This document shows, piece by piece, positions 33,675 to 43,344 of a stretch of DNA of 64,000 bases. The notes below the pieces were generated by a model, which had not been told where the DNA came from, did not search any database, and saw nothing but the letters and a program-made list of their open reading frames with translations. Location: contig JAFZUY010000045.1 in the NCBI GenBank assembly GCA_017618075.1, forward strand, positions 1 through 64,000, in the 5' to 3' direction. This DNA comes from Lachnospiraceae bacterium. Lineage in GTDB: Bacteria; Bacillota; Clostridia; Lachnospirales; Lachnospiraceae. A program made the position numbers and the translations under genes. Every line of letters starts with the position of its first letter. Position 1 is the stretch's first letter.

Positions 33675-35228
33675 ATGGCAAATGCACCGAAAGTATTACT
33701 TATTTTGGACGGTTATGGATTAAACGAAAAGACAGAAGGCAATGCTGTAGCACAGGCTAAGACACCTGTCATGGATAAGCTCATGAAAGAGTGTCCTTTC
33801 GTAAAAGGCAATGCTTCAGGTATGGCAGTTGGTCTTCCCGACGGTCAGATGGGTAACTCTGAAGTAGGACACCTCAATATGGGTGCAGGAAGAATCGTAT
33901 ATCAGGAACTTACAAGAATTACCAAGGAAATCCAGGACGGTACATTTTTTGAGAATCCCGGACTTATGGAAGCTGTAGAAAATTGTAAGAAGAACAATTC
34001 CACACTTCATATGTACGGTCTTGTATCGGACGGCGGTGTTCACAGCCACAACACACATATTTACGGACTTCTTGAACTTGCAAAGAGAAACGGACTTGAT
34101 AAGGTATTCGTTCACTGCTTCCTTGACGGTAGAGATACACCTCCCACAAGCGGTAAGGATTTCGTAGCAGAACTTGAAGCTAAGATGGCTGAAATCGGTG
34201 TAGGTAAGGTTGGTGTTGTATCAGGACGTTACTATGCAATGGACAGAGACAATAACTATGATCGTATAGAAAAAGCATATGATGCATTAACTAAGGGAGA
34301 GGGCATCAAGGCAGACTCCGCTACAGGTGCCATCCAGGCTTCATATGACAACGGTGTAACAGATGAATTTATGATTCCGACAGTAATCTGTGACAACGGC
34401 GAACCCCGTACAACCGTAAAAGACGGTGATTCAATCATCTTCTTTAACTTCCGTCCCGACAGAGCAAGAGAAATCACCAGAGCATTCTGCGATGATGATT
34501 TCAAGGGCTTTGAGAGAAAGAGACTTGATGTTAAATACGTATGCTTCACCGAATACGATCCTACAATTCCCAACAAGTCTGTAGCATTCCACAAGGTTGA
34601 AGTTACCAATACATTCGGCGAGTGGCTCGCAGCTAACGGCCTTAAGCAGGCAAGAATCGCAGAGACAGAGAAGTATGCTCATGTTACATTCTTCTTCAAC
34701 GGCGGTGTTGAGACTCCCAACGAAGGCGAGGACAGAATCCTTGTTAACTCACCCAAGTATGTTCCCACATACGACAAGAAGCCCAGAATGAGCGCATACA
34801 CCGTATGTGACAAATTAAGCGAGGCAATTACTGCGAAGAACGAAGACGGCACATCAAAGTATGATGTCATTATCTGTAACTTCGCCAACCCTGACATGGT
34901 TGGTCATACAGGCGTTCTCGAAGCTGCAATTGAAGCAATCGAAGTAATCGACAAGTGCGTGGGCGAAGTAGTTAACTTCGTAAAAGAAGTAGGCGGCACA
35001 ATGTTTATCTGTGCAGACCACGGTAACGCAGAACAGCTCATCGATTATGAGACCGGCGATCCTTTCACGGCTCATACAACAAATCCTGTTCCTTTCATCC
35101 TTGTAAACGGACCCGAAGGAAAGAAACTTCGTGAGGGCGGATGCCTTGCGGATATCGTTCCTACAATCATTGAACTTATGGGAATGGAACAGCCTAAGGA
35201 AATGACAGGCAAATCATTACTTGTTTAA
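33675..35228 (+). CDS. gpmI: 2,3-bisphosphoglycerate-independent phosphoglycerate mutase
   Basis: 517 residues, normal length. [11 protein letters not shown] with the metal Asp, [14 protein letters not shown] with the catalytic serine (about residue 60), [19 protein letters not shown], and C-terminal metal ligands in [12 protein letters not shown] and CADHGNAE. It interconverts 3- and 2-phosphoglycerate with Mn. The start is ATG 33675 after AAGGAG; the frame extends to 33624 but without a ribosome binding site. Confidence 0.97.
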   Translation: MANAPKVLLILDGYGLNEKTEGNAVAQAKTPVMDKLMKECPFVKGNASGMAVGLPDGQMGNSEVGHLNMGAGRIVYQELTRITKEIQDGTFFENPGLMEAVENCKKNNSTLHMYGLVSDGGVHSHNTHIYGLLELAKRNGLDKVFVHCFLDGRDTPPTSGKDFVAELEAKMAEIGVGKVGVVSGRYYAMDRDNNYDRIEKAYDALTKGEGIKADSATGAIQASYDNGVTDEFMIPTVICDNGEPRTTVKDGDSIIFFNFRPDRAREITRAFCDDDFKGFERKRLDVKYVCFTEYDPTIPNKSVAFHKVEVTNTFGEWLAANGLKQARIAETEKYAHVTFFFNGGVETPNEGEDRILVNSPKYVPTYDKKPRMSAYTVCDKLSEAITAKNEDGTSKYDVIICNFANPDMVGHTGVLEAAIEAIEVIDKCVGEVVNFVKEVGGTMFICADHGNAEQLIDYETGDPFTAHTTNPVPFILVNGPEGKKLREGGCLADIVPTIIELMGMEQPKEMTGKSLLV

Positions 35229-35245
35229 AATCATAAAAGAAAAGC

Positions 35246-35274
35246 GGGAGCGGAGTAAAACCGCTCCCTTTTTT
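35246..35274 (+). terminator. intrinsic terminator after gpmI
   Basis: Perfect 8-bp stem GGGAGCGG/CCGCTCCC, loop AGTAAAA, six T. Confidence 0.95.
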
Positions 35275-35283
35275 AAAAATAAC

Positions 35284-35312
35284 TTGCAAAAAGATAATCG
35301 TTATGTTAATAT
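35284..35312 (+). promoter_or_regulatory. promoter for secG
   Basis: TTGCAA (35284-35289), 17-base spacer, TAATAT (35307-35312). Confidence 0.6.
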
Positions 35313-35366
35313 AACAAAGCGGTTGTAATTGGACTGCGTATTTTTATATATATTTAAAGGTGAAAA

Positions 35367-35615
35367 ATGCAACAGGTAATTAAAATCATAGTAATGGTAT
35401 TATTTATACTTATATGTGTAGCGCTTACATTCCTCGTACTTATGCAGGAAGGTAAACAGCAGGGACTCGGAGCTATCGGCGGTATCGCTGATACATACTG
35501 GGGCAAGAACAAAGGCCGTTCGATGGAAGGCGTGCTTGTAAAGAGTACAACAATCCTGGCAATTGCTTTTATGATTATTGCTCTGCTTTTAAATATTCCG
35601 ATTCTCTTCGGTTAA
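35367..35615 (+). CDS. secG: preprotein translocase subunit SecG
   Basis: 82 residues with two membrane helices (about 4-24 and 55-78) joined by a loop with FLVLMQEGKQQGLGAIGG, the SecG signature. SecG assists SecYE in protein export. In many Clostridia rnr lies between secG and smpB; here smpB follows directly after a terminator. Confidence 0.95.
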   Translation: MQQVIKIIVMVLFILICVALTFLVLMQEGKQQGLGAIGGIADTYWGKNKGRSMEGVLVKSTTILAIAFMIIALLLNIPILFG

Positions 35616-35623
35616 AGAAACAT

Positions 35624-35650
35624 AAGCGCTTCACAAAGAGGCGCTTTTTT
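35624..35650 (+). terminator. intrinsic terminator between secG and smpB
   Basis: Stem AAGCGC/GCGCTT with a short loop and six T; weaker than its neighbours. Confidence 0.75.
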
Positions 35651-35670
35651 AATAATATTTTGGAACAATT

Positions 35671-36135
35671 ATGTCAGACAGTATTAAGATAATAGCTAAC
35701 AACAAAAAAGCATATCATGATTATTTTGTGGAAGAGACCTTTGAAGCAGGCATAGTTTTGGTAGGTACCGAAGTTAAGTCCTTAAGAATGGGCAAATGCT
35801 CCATCAAGGAATCTTTTATCGGAATAGACAATGGTGAAATCTTTATTTACGGAATGAATATATCTCCGTATGAAAAAGGAAACATCTTCAACAAAGATCC
35901 TATGAGAACCAGAAAACTTCTTATCCACAAATCGGAGATCATGAAGTTAACAGGCAAGATAAAAGAAAAAGGCTATACGCTCATTCCTTTGAAAGTATAT
36001 TTCACCAAGGGCAAAGCTAAGATGGAGTTTGGTTTATGCCGCGGTAAGAAACTATATGATAAAAGAGAAGCAATCGCCAAGAAAGATTACGAGCGTGAGA
36101 CCAGAAGGGAATTTAAGAATTCTCAGTATGACTGA
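35671..36135 (+). CDS. smpB: SsrA-binding protein SmpB
   Basis: 154 residues. [20 protein letters not shown] and [20 protein letters not shown] are the SmpB signature; the basic C-terminal tail ([18 protein letters not shown]) inserts into the ribosomal mRNA channel. SmpB delivers tmRNA to stalled ribosomes. The tmRNA gene follows 83 bases later. Confidence 0.97.
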   Translation: MSDSIKIIANNKKAYHDYFVEETFEAGIVLVGTEVKSLRMGKCSIKESFIGIDNGEIFIYGMNISPYEKGNIFNKDPMRTRKLLIHKSEIMKLTGKIKEKGYTLIPLKVYFTKGKAKMEFGLCRGKKLYDKREAIAKKDYERETRREFKNSQYD

Positions 36136-36218
36136 TAATAATCATTTCTTTTATGAGATGTTTATTATATAAATTTTTATCCGATATATTTATTGGAAGA
36201 ACATTGATAATTTAATAC

Positions 36219-36561
36219 GGGCCAGTACTGGTTTCGACAGGGGTAATGCACCTTTAGAAGCTATCCGTCTGTGACGCGTCAGTTCACAAACCTTAAATAT
36301 AAACGCTGATAATAAAACATTAGCTTTCGCTGCCTAATCGCAGCGTGTCCGTGGTATCAGTACCTGTCTTGATATCTTAGGGCATCATTTACCGACAGGA
36401 AACGACGTTAGGCTTGTCCCGTCCTAACGGGCGTATAAGGGACTACCGAATTTAAGAGATTGTCAAGCGTCTCTTAGGTAAGGGAATTTTGATGATTGAC
36501 TGTGATAGGAGAAGGAGAGGGAATTTGCTTTTGGACACGGGTTCGACCCCCGTCTGGTCCA
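36219..36561 (+). ncRNA. ssrA: transfer-messenger RNA
   Basis: The 5' end GGGCCAG pairs with CTGGTCC (36554-36560), followed by discriminator A; CCA is not encoded. TGGTTTCGACAGGGGT near the 5' end and GGTTCGACCCCCGTC near the 3' end form the tRNA-like domain. The tag frame most likely starts at GCT 36305 and reads ADNKTLAFAA then TAA (36335-36337), preceded by TAAAC. A -10-like GATAAT (36206-36211) lies just upstream, and a strong terminator follows. Confidence 0.96.
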
Positions 36562-36563
36562 TC

Positions 36564-36597
36564 AAACGAAAAGAGCCTTTAGGCTCTTTTTTCGTTT
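36564..36597 (+). terminator. intrinsic terminator after ssrA
   Basis: Long stem AAACGAAAAGAGCC / GGCTCTTTTTTCGTTT around loop TTTA, with a T-run inside the 3' arm. Confidence 0.9.
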
Positions 36598-36600
36598 AAT

Positions 36601-36722
36601 CAGATGGGGGTCGAACGACAAGGCCTTCGAGCTTGCTCGAAGAGGACGTTCCGGTGGAACGTCCGAGCCGAAGTCCGGCCTGAAAGGCGGCTAAGCCGCC
36701 GGTGGGACCCCCGTCTGGTCCA
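36601..36722. other. GC-rich cloverleaf-like element repeating the tmRNA 3' end
   Basis: An outer 12-bp stem, CAGATGGGGGTC (36601-36612) with GACCCCCGTCTG (36706-36717), encloses three hairpins: CTTCGAGC/GCTCGAAG (36625-36642), GGACGTTCC/GGAACGTCC (36644-36664) and GGCGGC/GCCGCC (36686-36700). All three are perfect. The 3' arm and following bases (GACCCCCGTCTGGTCCA) repeat the last 17 bases of ssrA, and the 5' arm is close to the reverse complement of the same region. GC content is clearly above that of the surrounding DNA. No open reading frame. It may be an attachment-site remnant, a miniature mobile element targeting tRNA-like ends, or a structured RNA. Confidence 0.7.
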
Positions 36723-36733
36723 CTTTCAAAACA

Positions 36734-36762
36734 TTGATTTTTTTGATGTTTTATATTATAAT
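36734..36762 (+). promoter_or_regulatory. strong promoter of the 6S-like RNA
   Basis: TTGATT (36734-36739), 17-base spacer, perfect TATAAT (36757-36762). The expected start (about 36769) is exactly where the closing stem of the RNA begins. Confidence 0.75.
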
Positions 36763-36768
36763 AAAGAT

Positions 36769-36941
36769 ACCTGAAATATGACGACTTGCTATTTTGACCC
36801 TACATCACTTTAAACGGGAATCCTATATCTTTAAATCTATGTCAGGCCATGTAAGTTTTATCCGTTGGAAGGCAGAAATTTATTTGCGGACACCCACCTA
36901 GCTATTCGCTAGGAGTCAAAATGCGAGATCATGTTTCGGGT
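36769..36941 (+). ncRNA. structured small RNA, 6S RNA candidate
   Basis: The 5' and 3' ends form a long interrupted helix: ACCTGAAAT (36769-36777) with GTTTCGGGT (36933-36941), ATGA (36778-36781) with TCAT (36929-36932), CTTGC (36785-36789) with GCGAG (36923-36927), and ATTTTGAC (36791-36798) with GTCAAAAT (36915-36922). Inside lies a large open region with a small hairpin CCTAGC/GCTAGG on its 3' strand. A 170-200-nt RNA with long closing stem, central bubble and 3'-strand hairpin is the layout of 6S RNA, which binds the sigma-A RNA polymerase holoenzyme. No sequence search was possible; it could instead be another structured RNA or a yihY leader. Confidence 0.55.
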
Positions 36942-36949
36942 TGTTTATT

Positions 36950-37801
36950 ATGAAGAAAATAAAAGCTTTTTTTAATGGGTACATGGAAATATCAATGATG
37001 TATCGGCAAACCAATGCGAGATTATTCGCATCGAGTGTTGCCTTTTTTGTATTTCTTGCAATTTTCCCAACGGTGCTTTTGGTATTTTCGATTATTCCTT
37101 TTACTCCGCTTACAGAAGCGGGAGTACTTGATTTCCTTGCAAAGGTTCTTCCGGAAGCGCTTGACTCGCTTACTGTCAATATCATCCGACAGTTATATGG
37201 ACATTCGCCGGCGATTCTCTCTATTACTACTTTAATTCTTTTATGGTCTGCCGCAAAAGGTATTCAGGGCATAAAGAGCGGACTAAATGTAATTAACGGA
37301 TGTGCCGAACTTTCGAATTTTATTCTTTTACGATTAAGAGCAATTGTATATTCACTCATATTTGCGGTGGCGCTCGTAATTATGGTTGCGGTGATTGTGT
37401 TCATCAACTATATTTACGATCTTCTCGGAGCATATTTCGGCTTCCATTTCGGATGGCTGGAAGCAATCTTTAATCTGCGTTTCCTGCTTCAGTGGATATT
37501 CTATGCTTTTATACTTACATTTGTTTATGCATGGGTTCCCGATAAAAAAACGAGACCTCGTAAGCAGTGGAGAGGAGCTCTTTTTGCAGGAACTACGTGG
37601 ACGCTTTTTAACTTCGTGTTTAACTTTTATTTGATGAATTATTCGACATTTAACCTTTACGGTTCGATGGCAACGGTCATCATTATGCTGATCTGGGTTT
37701 ATACACTTTCCGTACTGTTTATGTTCGGCGGAATCATAAATGTTTACTTTAACAAGAAAGAAAAAGAAAAGAACAAACCTCCCGAAGTCGAAATAGAATA
37801 A
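36950..37801 (+). CDS. YihY/virulence-factor BrkB family membrane protein
   Basis: 283 residues, six membrane helices. ASSVAFFVFLAIFPTVLLVFS and LLWSAAKGIQGIKSGLN, then GSMATVIIMLIWVYTLSVLFMFGG are typical of the YihY/BrkB family (once misnamed RNase BN). Its function is not settled. The ATG at 36950 lies 9 bases after the predicted end of the small RNA and has no good ribosome binding site; an in-frame TTG at 36941 is the alternative. Confidence 0.9.
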   Translation: MKKIKAFFNGYMEISMMYRQTNARLFASSVAFFVFLAIFPTVLLVFSIIPFTPLTEAGVLDFLAKVLPEALDSLTVNIIRQLYGHSPAILSITTLILLWSAAKGIQGIKSGLNVINGCAELSNFILLRLRAIVYSLIFAVALVIMVAVIVFINYIYDLLGAYFGFHFGWLEAIFNLRFLLQWIFYAFILTFVYAWVPDKKTRPRKQWRGALFAGTTWTLFNFVFNFYLMNYSTFNLYGSMATVIIMLIWVYTLSVLFMFGGIINVYFNKKEKEKNKPPEVEIE

Positions 37802-37807
37802 TTTGTA

Positions 37808-37837
37808 TTGACTTTAGGGATTATTTGCTAATATAAT
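37808..37837 (+). promoter_or_regulatory. promoter of the pheST transcript
   Basis: TTGACT (37808-37813), 18-base spacer, perfect TATAAT (37832-37837). Confidence 0.7.
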
Positions 37838-37843
37838 AATTTT

Positions 37844-38125
37844 TGAATTTAAAAGAAAAAGCATTGATGGTGCAAAAGTCTTTATTATTCTTCCAGAGAG
37901 AGAAAGTGATACGCTGAAAGCTTTCTTAAGACAATGATAAAAGATTAATTTCACACCGGAGCCTGCAGATTGAAAATGAAGGTTGATAGACCGGATAAGT
38001 AGGTTTGCACGTATGAAGGCGTTAACTGGAATGAGAGCATTAGGTTTACAAATTTTGTTGCCTGATGAATATGGGTGGTACCGCGTATATTACGTCCCGT
38101 AAAGAGAAGTCTTTACGGGATTTTT
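37844..38125 (+). promoter_or_regulatory. T-box riboswitch for pheST (Phe, TTC specifier)
   Basis: Stem I holds CCAGAGAG and, on its 3' strand, TTC (37950-37952) followed by ACACC and GGAG. The T-box sequence GGGTGGTACCGCG lies at 38073-38085. The terminator is a perfect 11-bp stem TCCCGTAAAGA/TCTTTACGGGA (38095-38105, 38110-38120) with five T. TTC matches the phenylalanyl-tRNA synthetase genes downstream, which validates the specifier register. Confidence 0.96.
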
Positions 38126-38145
38126 AAATTTATAAGGAGACAGTT

Positions 38146-39177
38146 ATGAACGAAAAATTAACTTCACTCAAACAGGAAATTCTCGACAGTATTGAAAAGA
38201 ATGCGGTTTCGAGAGCGACTGCTTTTGAATTAAGAAAGAAATATCTTGATTCCAAAACAGGCGAAATCGGTCAGCTTATGAAGGAAATGAAGAATATTCC
38301 CAACGAAGAAAAAGCTGAGTACGGCAAGCAGGTTAACGAACTTAAAAGCTGGGCTACCGAAGTCTTTGAAGACCTTGATGCCAAAATGAAGGCAAAGGAA
38401 TTAAAAGAAAGATACGAGAAAGAGAAGATAGATGTAACCATAGATGCCGAATGTGAGGCTAAGGGAAATCTTCATCCTATTACTCAGATGAGGAATCAGC
38501 TCATCGATGTTTTCGCAGGTATGGGATTTACCATTTACGAAGGAACAGAAATAGAAAACGATTACTACAACTTCACTGCTTTAAATACACCGGCAGATCA
38601 TCCCGCAAGAGATATGCAGGATACATTCTATTTATCGCCTGAGTTTCTTTTAAGAACTCAGACATCATCCGGCCAGATTCACGTAATGGAAAATACCAAA
38701 CCGCCCATTAAGATTTTATCACCCGGTAAGGTATTCAGATCTGATGATGATGCTACACATTCACCTATGTTCACACAGATGGAAGGTCTTGTAGTAGATA
38801 AAAAGATTACTCTTTGCGACCTAAAGGGAATGCTTGATGTATTCGTAAAAAAGATTTACGGCGAAGAAACCACAACGAGACTTCGTCCTTCATACTTCCC
38901 GTTCACGGAGCCTTCCGTAGAAGTAGATGTCAGCTGTTTCGAGTGCGGCGGCAAAGGCTGCAAGCTTTGCAAGGGCACAGGCTGGATAGAAATTCTCGGT
39001 GCAGGTATTGTTAACAAGAAGGTTCTTGAAAACTGCGGTATCGATTCCGATGAATATTCGGGACTTGCTTTCGGTATAGGTATTGAGAGAACTGCAATGC
39101 TTAAGTATGGTATCAACAACATTAAGCTGTTGTTTGAATCGGATTTAAATGTTCTTAAGCAGATTGATGATAACTAA
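38146..39177 (+). CDS. pheS: phenylalanyl-tRNA synthetase alpha subunit
   Basis: 343 residues. N-terminal coiled coil (to about 90), then the class II core: [36 protein letters not shown] (motif 1/2 region), [12 protein letters not shown] and motif 3 [11 protein letters not shown] CxxCxGxGCxxC-like cluster ([16 protein letters not shown]) lies in the catalytic domain, as in other clostridial PheS. Pairs with PheT 21 bases downstream. Confidence 0.97.
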   Translation: MNEKLTSLKQEILDSIEKNAVSRATAFELRKKYLDSKTGEIGQLMKEMKNIPNEEKAEYGKQVNELKSWATEVFEDLDAKMKAKELKERYEKEKIDVTIDAECEAKGNLHPITQMRNQLIDVFAGMGFTIYEGTEIENDYYNFTALNTPADHPARDMQDTFYLSPEFLLRTQTSSGQIHVMENTKPPIKILSPGKVFRSDDDATHSPMFTQMEGLVVDKKITLCDLKGMLDVFVKKIYGEETTTRLRPSYFPFTEPSVEVDVSCFECGGKGCKLCKGTGWIEILGAGIVNKKVLENCGIDSDEYSGLAFGIGIERTAMLKYGINNIKLLFESDLNVLKQIDDN

Positions 39178-39198
39178 GAGATAAGAGAGGTTAAAACT

Positions 39199-41619
39199 AT
39201 GTTAGTACCCTTAAGTTGGTTAAAAGAATATGTAGATATAGAAGATATAGCTCCTTCAGTCCTTGAAGAGAAATTATTCTCATGCGGATTCGAAGTTGAA
39301 GAAGTAATTGAAATCGGTAAAGATATTTCGGGCGTTGTTGTTGGTCTCGTAAAAGAATGCGAGCCCATTCCCGACACACATCTACATGTATGTAAAGTTG
39401 ATGTAGGTCAGCCTGAATTATTGCAGATTTGCTGTGGCGCGGACAATGTATGTGCAGGCAAGAAATTCCCTGTTGCATTGGATGGCGCAACAGTATTTGC
39501 GACAGCAAAAGATCATAAAACAGTTGAAGGCGTTATGACAATTAAAAAAGGCAAACTTCGCGGTATTGATTCCGAAGGTATGCTTTGCTCGGGTGTTGAA
39601 ATCGGAGTAGCCGATGGTATGTATCCCGGAGCATCATATAACGGACTTTTACTTCTTGATGATTCTTGTGAAGTTGGTGCGGATATTAAGCCCATCGTCG
39701 GAATCGATGATTTTATTTTCGATGTATCAATCACAGCAAACAGACCTGACTGCCAGTGCATCACAGGTATTGCGAGAGAAGTTGCGGCAGTACTTAACAG
39801 AGAATATAAGGCTCCTTCGCTTGAATATCATGAAGACAGCATAACAAAGGACGGCTTTACTGTAGAAGTAATCGCTCCCGACATTTGCCCGAGATACATC
39901 GGACATTATGTTCATGATGTAATCATAAAAGAATCGCCCTTATGGATGCAGAGAAGACTTGCACTTGTCGGACAGATGCCTATTTCAAACATGGTTGATA
40001 TTACAAACTATGTATCACTTGAAATGGGTCAGCCCATGCATGCGTTTGACTGCGATTATATCGAGGGCAATAAGATTGTCGTTAGACGTGCTGAAGACAA
40101 AGAAAAGATTGTTACTCTTGATGAACAGGAATACGAACTTACAACCAACAATCTGGTAATTTGTGACGGTGTTAAGCCCGTTGCAATCGCAGGTGTTATG
40201 GGTGGTCTTAATTCCGAGATCAGAGATACAACCAAGGAAGTACTGTTCGAATCTGCTAAGTTTGCAAGAGATAACATCAGAAAGACATCAAGAGCACTCG
40301 GTAAGAGAACCGATGCTTCCGCAAAATATGAAAAAGGTGTTGATGAATATTCCACATTCAATGCAATGAAGAGAGCTCTTCATTTGGTAGAAGAATTAGA
40401 ATGCGGTAAAGTTTCCTGTACTCATGTAGATGTTAATACAGGCAATTCCATCGAGCCTAAGGAAATGAAGGTTAGTATTGCTAAGGTTAACAGAGTACTC
40501 GGTATCGAAGTACCTACAGAAGATATCGTAAGAATCCTTTCAAACCTTTCATTTGATCCCAAGGTAAACGGCGATGAGTTAACCCTTATGATTCCTGCAT
40601 ACAGAGAAGATATGGAAAGCTATCCGGATGTAGCGGAAGAAGTTATCAGAATGTATGGTTACGACCATATCGTTGATACATTTTTACCCGATGCTCAGGT
40701 TACCATGGGCGGCTTAAATGCAAAGCAGAAAAAAGAACTCAAATTAAAGAAAGATCTCTGTGCAAAGGGTGCATATGAGTGTATTCATTATTCATTCATT
40801 TCCCCTTCGGATTTCAATCTTTTAGATTTACCTGAGGATGCAGAAGAAAGAAAAGCAATTAAGATTTTAAATCCCATTAACGAAGATTTATCAGTAATGA
40901 GAACAACTCTTGCTCCTTCGATGCTTCATGCGGTTTCAAGAAACCAGAAGAAGGGCAATCTTGAAGGCAAACTCTTCGAAGTTGCATCAAGATTTATTCC
41001 AAAGAGCCTTCCTTTGACAGAATATCCTGATGAGAAGCAGACTCTTTGTATCGCAATCTTCGGCGAAAAGTACGATTTCTTCTCACTCAAGGCTATTGCA
41101 AATGCAGTTGCAGATTCATTCTTCACAACATTCAAATACGAGGCAGGAGAGAAGTCATACCTTCATCCTTATCAGACGGCCATCATAAAAGAAGGCGACA
41201 ACGTAATAGGTTATCTTGGAAAGGTTACTTATGAAGTGGCAGAGAAACTTGATTTAAGAACCGATGCTTATATCTTAGAGATTGACCTTGATTATCTCTA
41301 TGCGCTTGATACCAAGGCTTCATTTAAGCCTCTTTCAAAGTTCCCTTCAGTTAACAGAGACCTTGCACTCCTTATGAACAAGGATGTTTCATGTGGCAGC
41401 GTTGAAGATACTATTAAGGGTGCCTGCAAGTATGTTACAAATGTTAAACTCTTCGATATTTACGAAGGTGAAAATATTCCTTCCGACAAGAAGAGCCTTG
41501 CATTTTCAATTACATTTACTCCCGGTGAAGAAGACTTCGAGGCAGACTCAGTTGATAAGTATGTTAAGAAGATTCTCGGTAACCTTAAGTATAAACTGGA
41601 TGTTGATATAAGAAGTTAA
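39199..41619 (+). CDS. pheT: phenylalanyl-tRNA synthetase beta subunit
   Basis: 806 residues, full length. In order: MLVPLSWLKEYVDI start, tRNA-binding OB domain (about 40-150), B3/B4 editing domain (about 205-400: RPDCQCITGIAREVA, TNYVSLEMGQPMHAFD), B5 (about 405-475), catalytic-like core, and C-terminal anticodon-binding ferredoxin fold (about 710-806: FPSVNRDLALL). Confidence 0.97.
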   Translation: MLVPLSWLKEYVDIEDIAPSVLEEKLFSCGFEVEEVIEIGKDISGVVVGLVKECEPIPDTHLHVCKVDVGQPELLQICCGADNVCAGKKFPVALDGATVFATAKDHKTVEGVMTIKKGKLRGIDSEGMLCSGVEIGVADGMYPGASYNGLLLLDDSCEVGADIKPIVGIDDFIFDVSITANRPDCQCITGIAREVAAVLNREYKAPSLEYHEDSITKDGFTVEVIAPDICPRYIGHYVHDVIIKESPLWMQRRLALVGQMPISNMVDITNYVSLEMGQPMHAFDCDYIEGNKIVVRRAEDKEKIVTLDEQEYELTTNNLVICDGVKPVAIAGVMGGLNSEIRDTTKEVLFESAKFARDNIRKTSRALGKRTDASAKYEKGVDEYSTFNAMKRALHLVEELECGKVSCTHVDVNTGNSIEPKEMKVSIAKVNRVLGIEVPTEDIVRILSNLSFDPKVNGDELTLMIPAYREDMESYPDVAEEVIRMYGYDHIVDTFLPDAQVTMGGLNAKQKKELKLKKDLCAKGAYECIHYSFISPSDFNLLDLPEDAEERKAIKILNPINEDLSVMRTTLAPSMLHAVSRNQKKGNLEGKLFEVASRFIPKSLPLTEYPDEKQTLCIAIFGEKYDFFSLKAIANAVADSFFTTFKYEAGEKSYLHPYQTAIIKEGDNVIGYLGKVTYEVAEKLDLRTDAYILEIDLDYLYALDTKASFKPLSKFPSVNRDLALLMNKDVSCGSVEDTIKGACKYVTNVKLFDIYEGENIPSDKKSLAFSITFTPGEEDFEADSVDKYVKKILGNLKYKLDVDIRS

Positions 41620-41623
41620 AAAT

Positions 41624-41929
41624 ATGTTTACTGTTTTATCCGTTATTTTATTTATTCAGGTTTTGGCCAATGGCAATTTAGGCACAGAAGAAGTAGTTCT
41701 AATGCTGGTTTTCGGATGGGAAATCTTTCTTTTCGTCGGATTGATCATTGACGGTGCTATCGTTCTTTCGATTTTAACGATGCTTCTAATTGTTGCGACA
41801 ATTATAGTAGTTCTGATTGTCCAATCAAAGAATAAAAAGAAGCGAAAAAAGGAAGAAGAAATAAAAGAAATAGATAAAATTAATGATGAACGGGAATTAG
41901 AGAGATTACGGAGGGAAAACCATGGATAA
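41624..41929 (+). CDS. small two-helix membrane protein of unknown function
   Basis: 101 residues: two hydrophobic helices (about 1-14 with weak signal character, and 25-65 in one or two spans) and a highly charged C-terminal coiled coil rich in Lys and Glu (QSKNKKKRKKEEEIKEIDK). Starts 5 bases after pheT and overlaps the aminopeptidase start by 8 bases. No family recognised. Confidence 0.7.
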   Translation: MFTVLSVILFIQVLANGNLGTEEVVLMLVFGWEIFLFVGLIIDGAIVLSILTMLLIVATIIVVLIVQSKNKKKRKKEEEIKEIDKINDERELERLRRENHG

Positions 41930-43343
41930 TAAATGTGTATGGAATAAGTACAATGCAACTCAATTAAAAGAACTCGAATCTTTTACGAGTGAATATATTA
42001 ATTTTATATCCGAGTGTAAGACCGAAAGAGAATGCGTAGAAAAGATTGTTAACGATATTGAAAAAGAAGGATATATCGATATTAACAATGCAATCAAGGC
42101 AGGAAAGAAGCTAAAAGCCGGCGATAAGGTTTATTCAGTTAAGATGAATAAGTCCATCATTATGATGAATGTCGGAAGCGACAAGCTTGAAGACGGCGTA
42201 AATATCCTCGGCGCTCACATCGATTCGCCCCGCCTTGATATTAAGGCAAATCCTTTATACGAAGACAGCGGAATCGCTTATCTTGATACGCATTATTACG
42301 GCGGTATCAAGAAGTATCAGTGGGTAACCATTCCTCTTGCAATTCACGGCGTAGTTGCCAAAAAGGACGGCACAACAGCAATCATCAATCTTGGCGAAGA
42401 AGATACCGATCCCGTATTCTTTATCTCGGATCTTTTAATTCATCTTTCACAGGAACAGCTTGAAAAGAAAGCTGCCAAGGTGATTGAAGGCGAAGCTCTT
42501 GATATAATTATAGGCAATAAGCCTGCAGCTAAAGAAGATAAAAAAACCAATGTAAAGACCGTAAAAGAAGATAAAGAAGAAAAAGAAGCGGTTAAGAAGT
42601 CTGTTCTTGATATCTTAAAGAAATATTATGATATTGAGGAAGAAGATTTCCTTTCGGCGGAACTTGAAATCGTTCCTGCAGGTAAAGCAAGAGAAGCGGG
42701 CTTAGACCGCTCAATGGTTCTTGGTTACGGTCAGGACGACAGAGTGTGCGCATTCCCTTCTTACAAATCAATGCTTAAGGTTAAAAAGGTTAAAAGAACC
42801 GCAGTATGTATCCTTACAGACAAAGAAGAGATCGGTTCTGTAGGTGCTACAGGAATGCAGTCACAGTTATTCGAAAATGTAATGGCTGAACTTTTAAATC
42901 TTTGTGATGATTATTCTGAGATTAAATTAAAGAGAATGCTTGCAAATTCAAATATGCTTTCAAGTGATGTTTCAAGTGCATTCGATCCTTCATATGCATC
43001 AAGCTTTGATAAGAAGAATGTTGCTTATCTCGGAAAAGGAATGGTGCTTTGCAAATTCACAGGCTCCAGAGGTAAATCGGGCTCTAATGACGCTAATGCT
43101 GAATACCTTGGTGCGTTAAGAAGCATTTTTGCAAAAGATAATGTAGACTTCCAGCTTGCTGAGCTTGGCAAAGTTGATCTTGGTGGAGGCGGAACCATCG
43201 CTTATATGCTTGCAAAATACGGCATGAACGTTATCGACTGCGGTGTAGCGGTTCTTAATATGCATGCACCTTACGAAGCTACCAGCAAGGCCGATATTTA
43301 CGAGACTTATCGCGGATACATTTCATTCTTGAAGAACATGTAA
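41922..43343 (+). CDS. M18 family aminopeptidase
   Basis: 473 residues. The dinuclear zinc site is indicated by [51 protein letters not shown] and the C-terminal [13 protein letters not shown]. This is the M18 (aspartyl aminopeptidase/ApeA) family, cytosolic exopeptidases used in peptide breakdown. An insert around residues 200-225 is unusually rich in Lys and Glu. GGAGGG precedes the ATG. Confidence 0.95.
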   Translation: MDNKCVWNKYNATQLKELESFTSEYINFISECKTERECVEKIVNDIEKEGYIDINNAIKAGKKLKAGDKVYSVKMNKSIIMMNVGSDKLEDGVNILGAHIDSPRLDIKANPLYEDSGIAYLDTHYYGGIKKYQWVTIPLAIHGVVAKKDGTTAIINLGEEDTDPVFFISDLLIHLSQEQLEKKAAKVIEGEALDIIIGNKPAAKEDKKTNVKTVKEDKEEKEAVKKSVLDILKKYYDIEEEDFLSAELEIVPAGKAREAGLDRSMVLGYGQDDRVCAFPSYKSMLKVKKVKRTAVCILTDKEEIGSVGATGMQSQLFENVMAELLNLCDDYSEIKLKRMLANSNMLSSDVSSAFDPSYASSFDKKNVAYLGKGMVLCKFTGSRGKSGSNDANAEYLGALRSIFAKDNVDFQLAELGKVDLGGGGTIAYMLAKYGMNVIDCGVAVLNMHAPYEATSKADIYETYRGYISFLKNM

Positions 43344-43344
43344 T

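Noticed and set aside
36601..36722. GC-rich element as a tRNA gene
   Set aside because: Arms of 8, 9 and 6 bp and loop sizes of 2-3 do not fit a tRNA, and no anticodon loop is present.
36219..36722. Prophage or genomic island at the ssrA 3' end
   Set aside because: Only a duplicated 3' end is seen; no integrase, phage or cargo gene occurs between 36561 and 36950.
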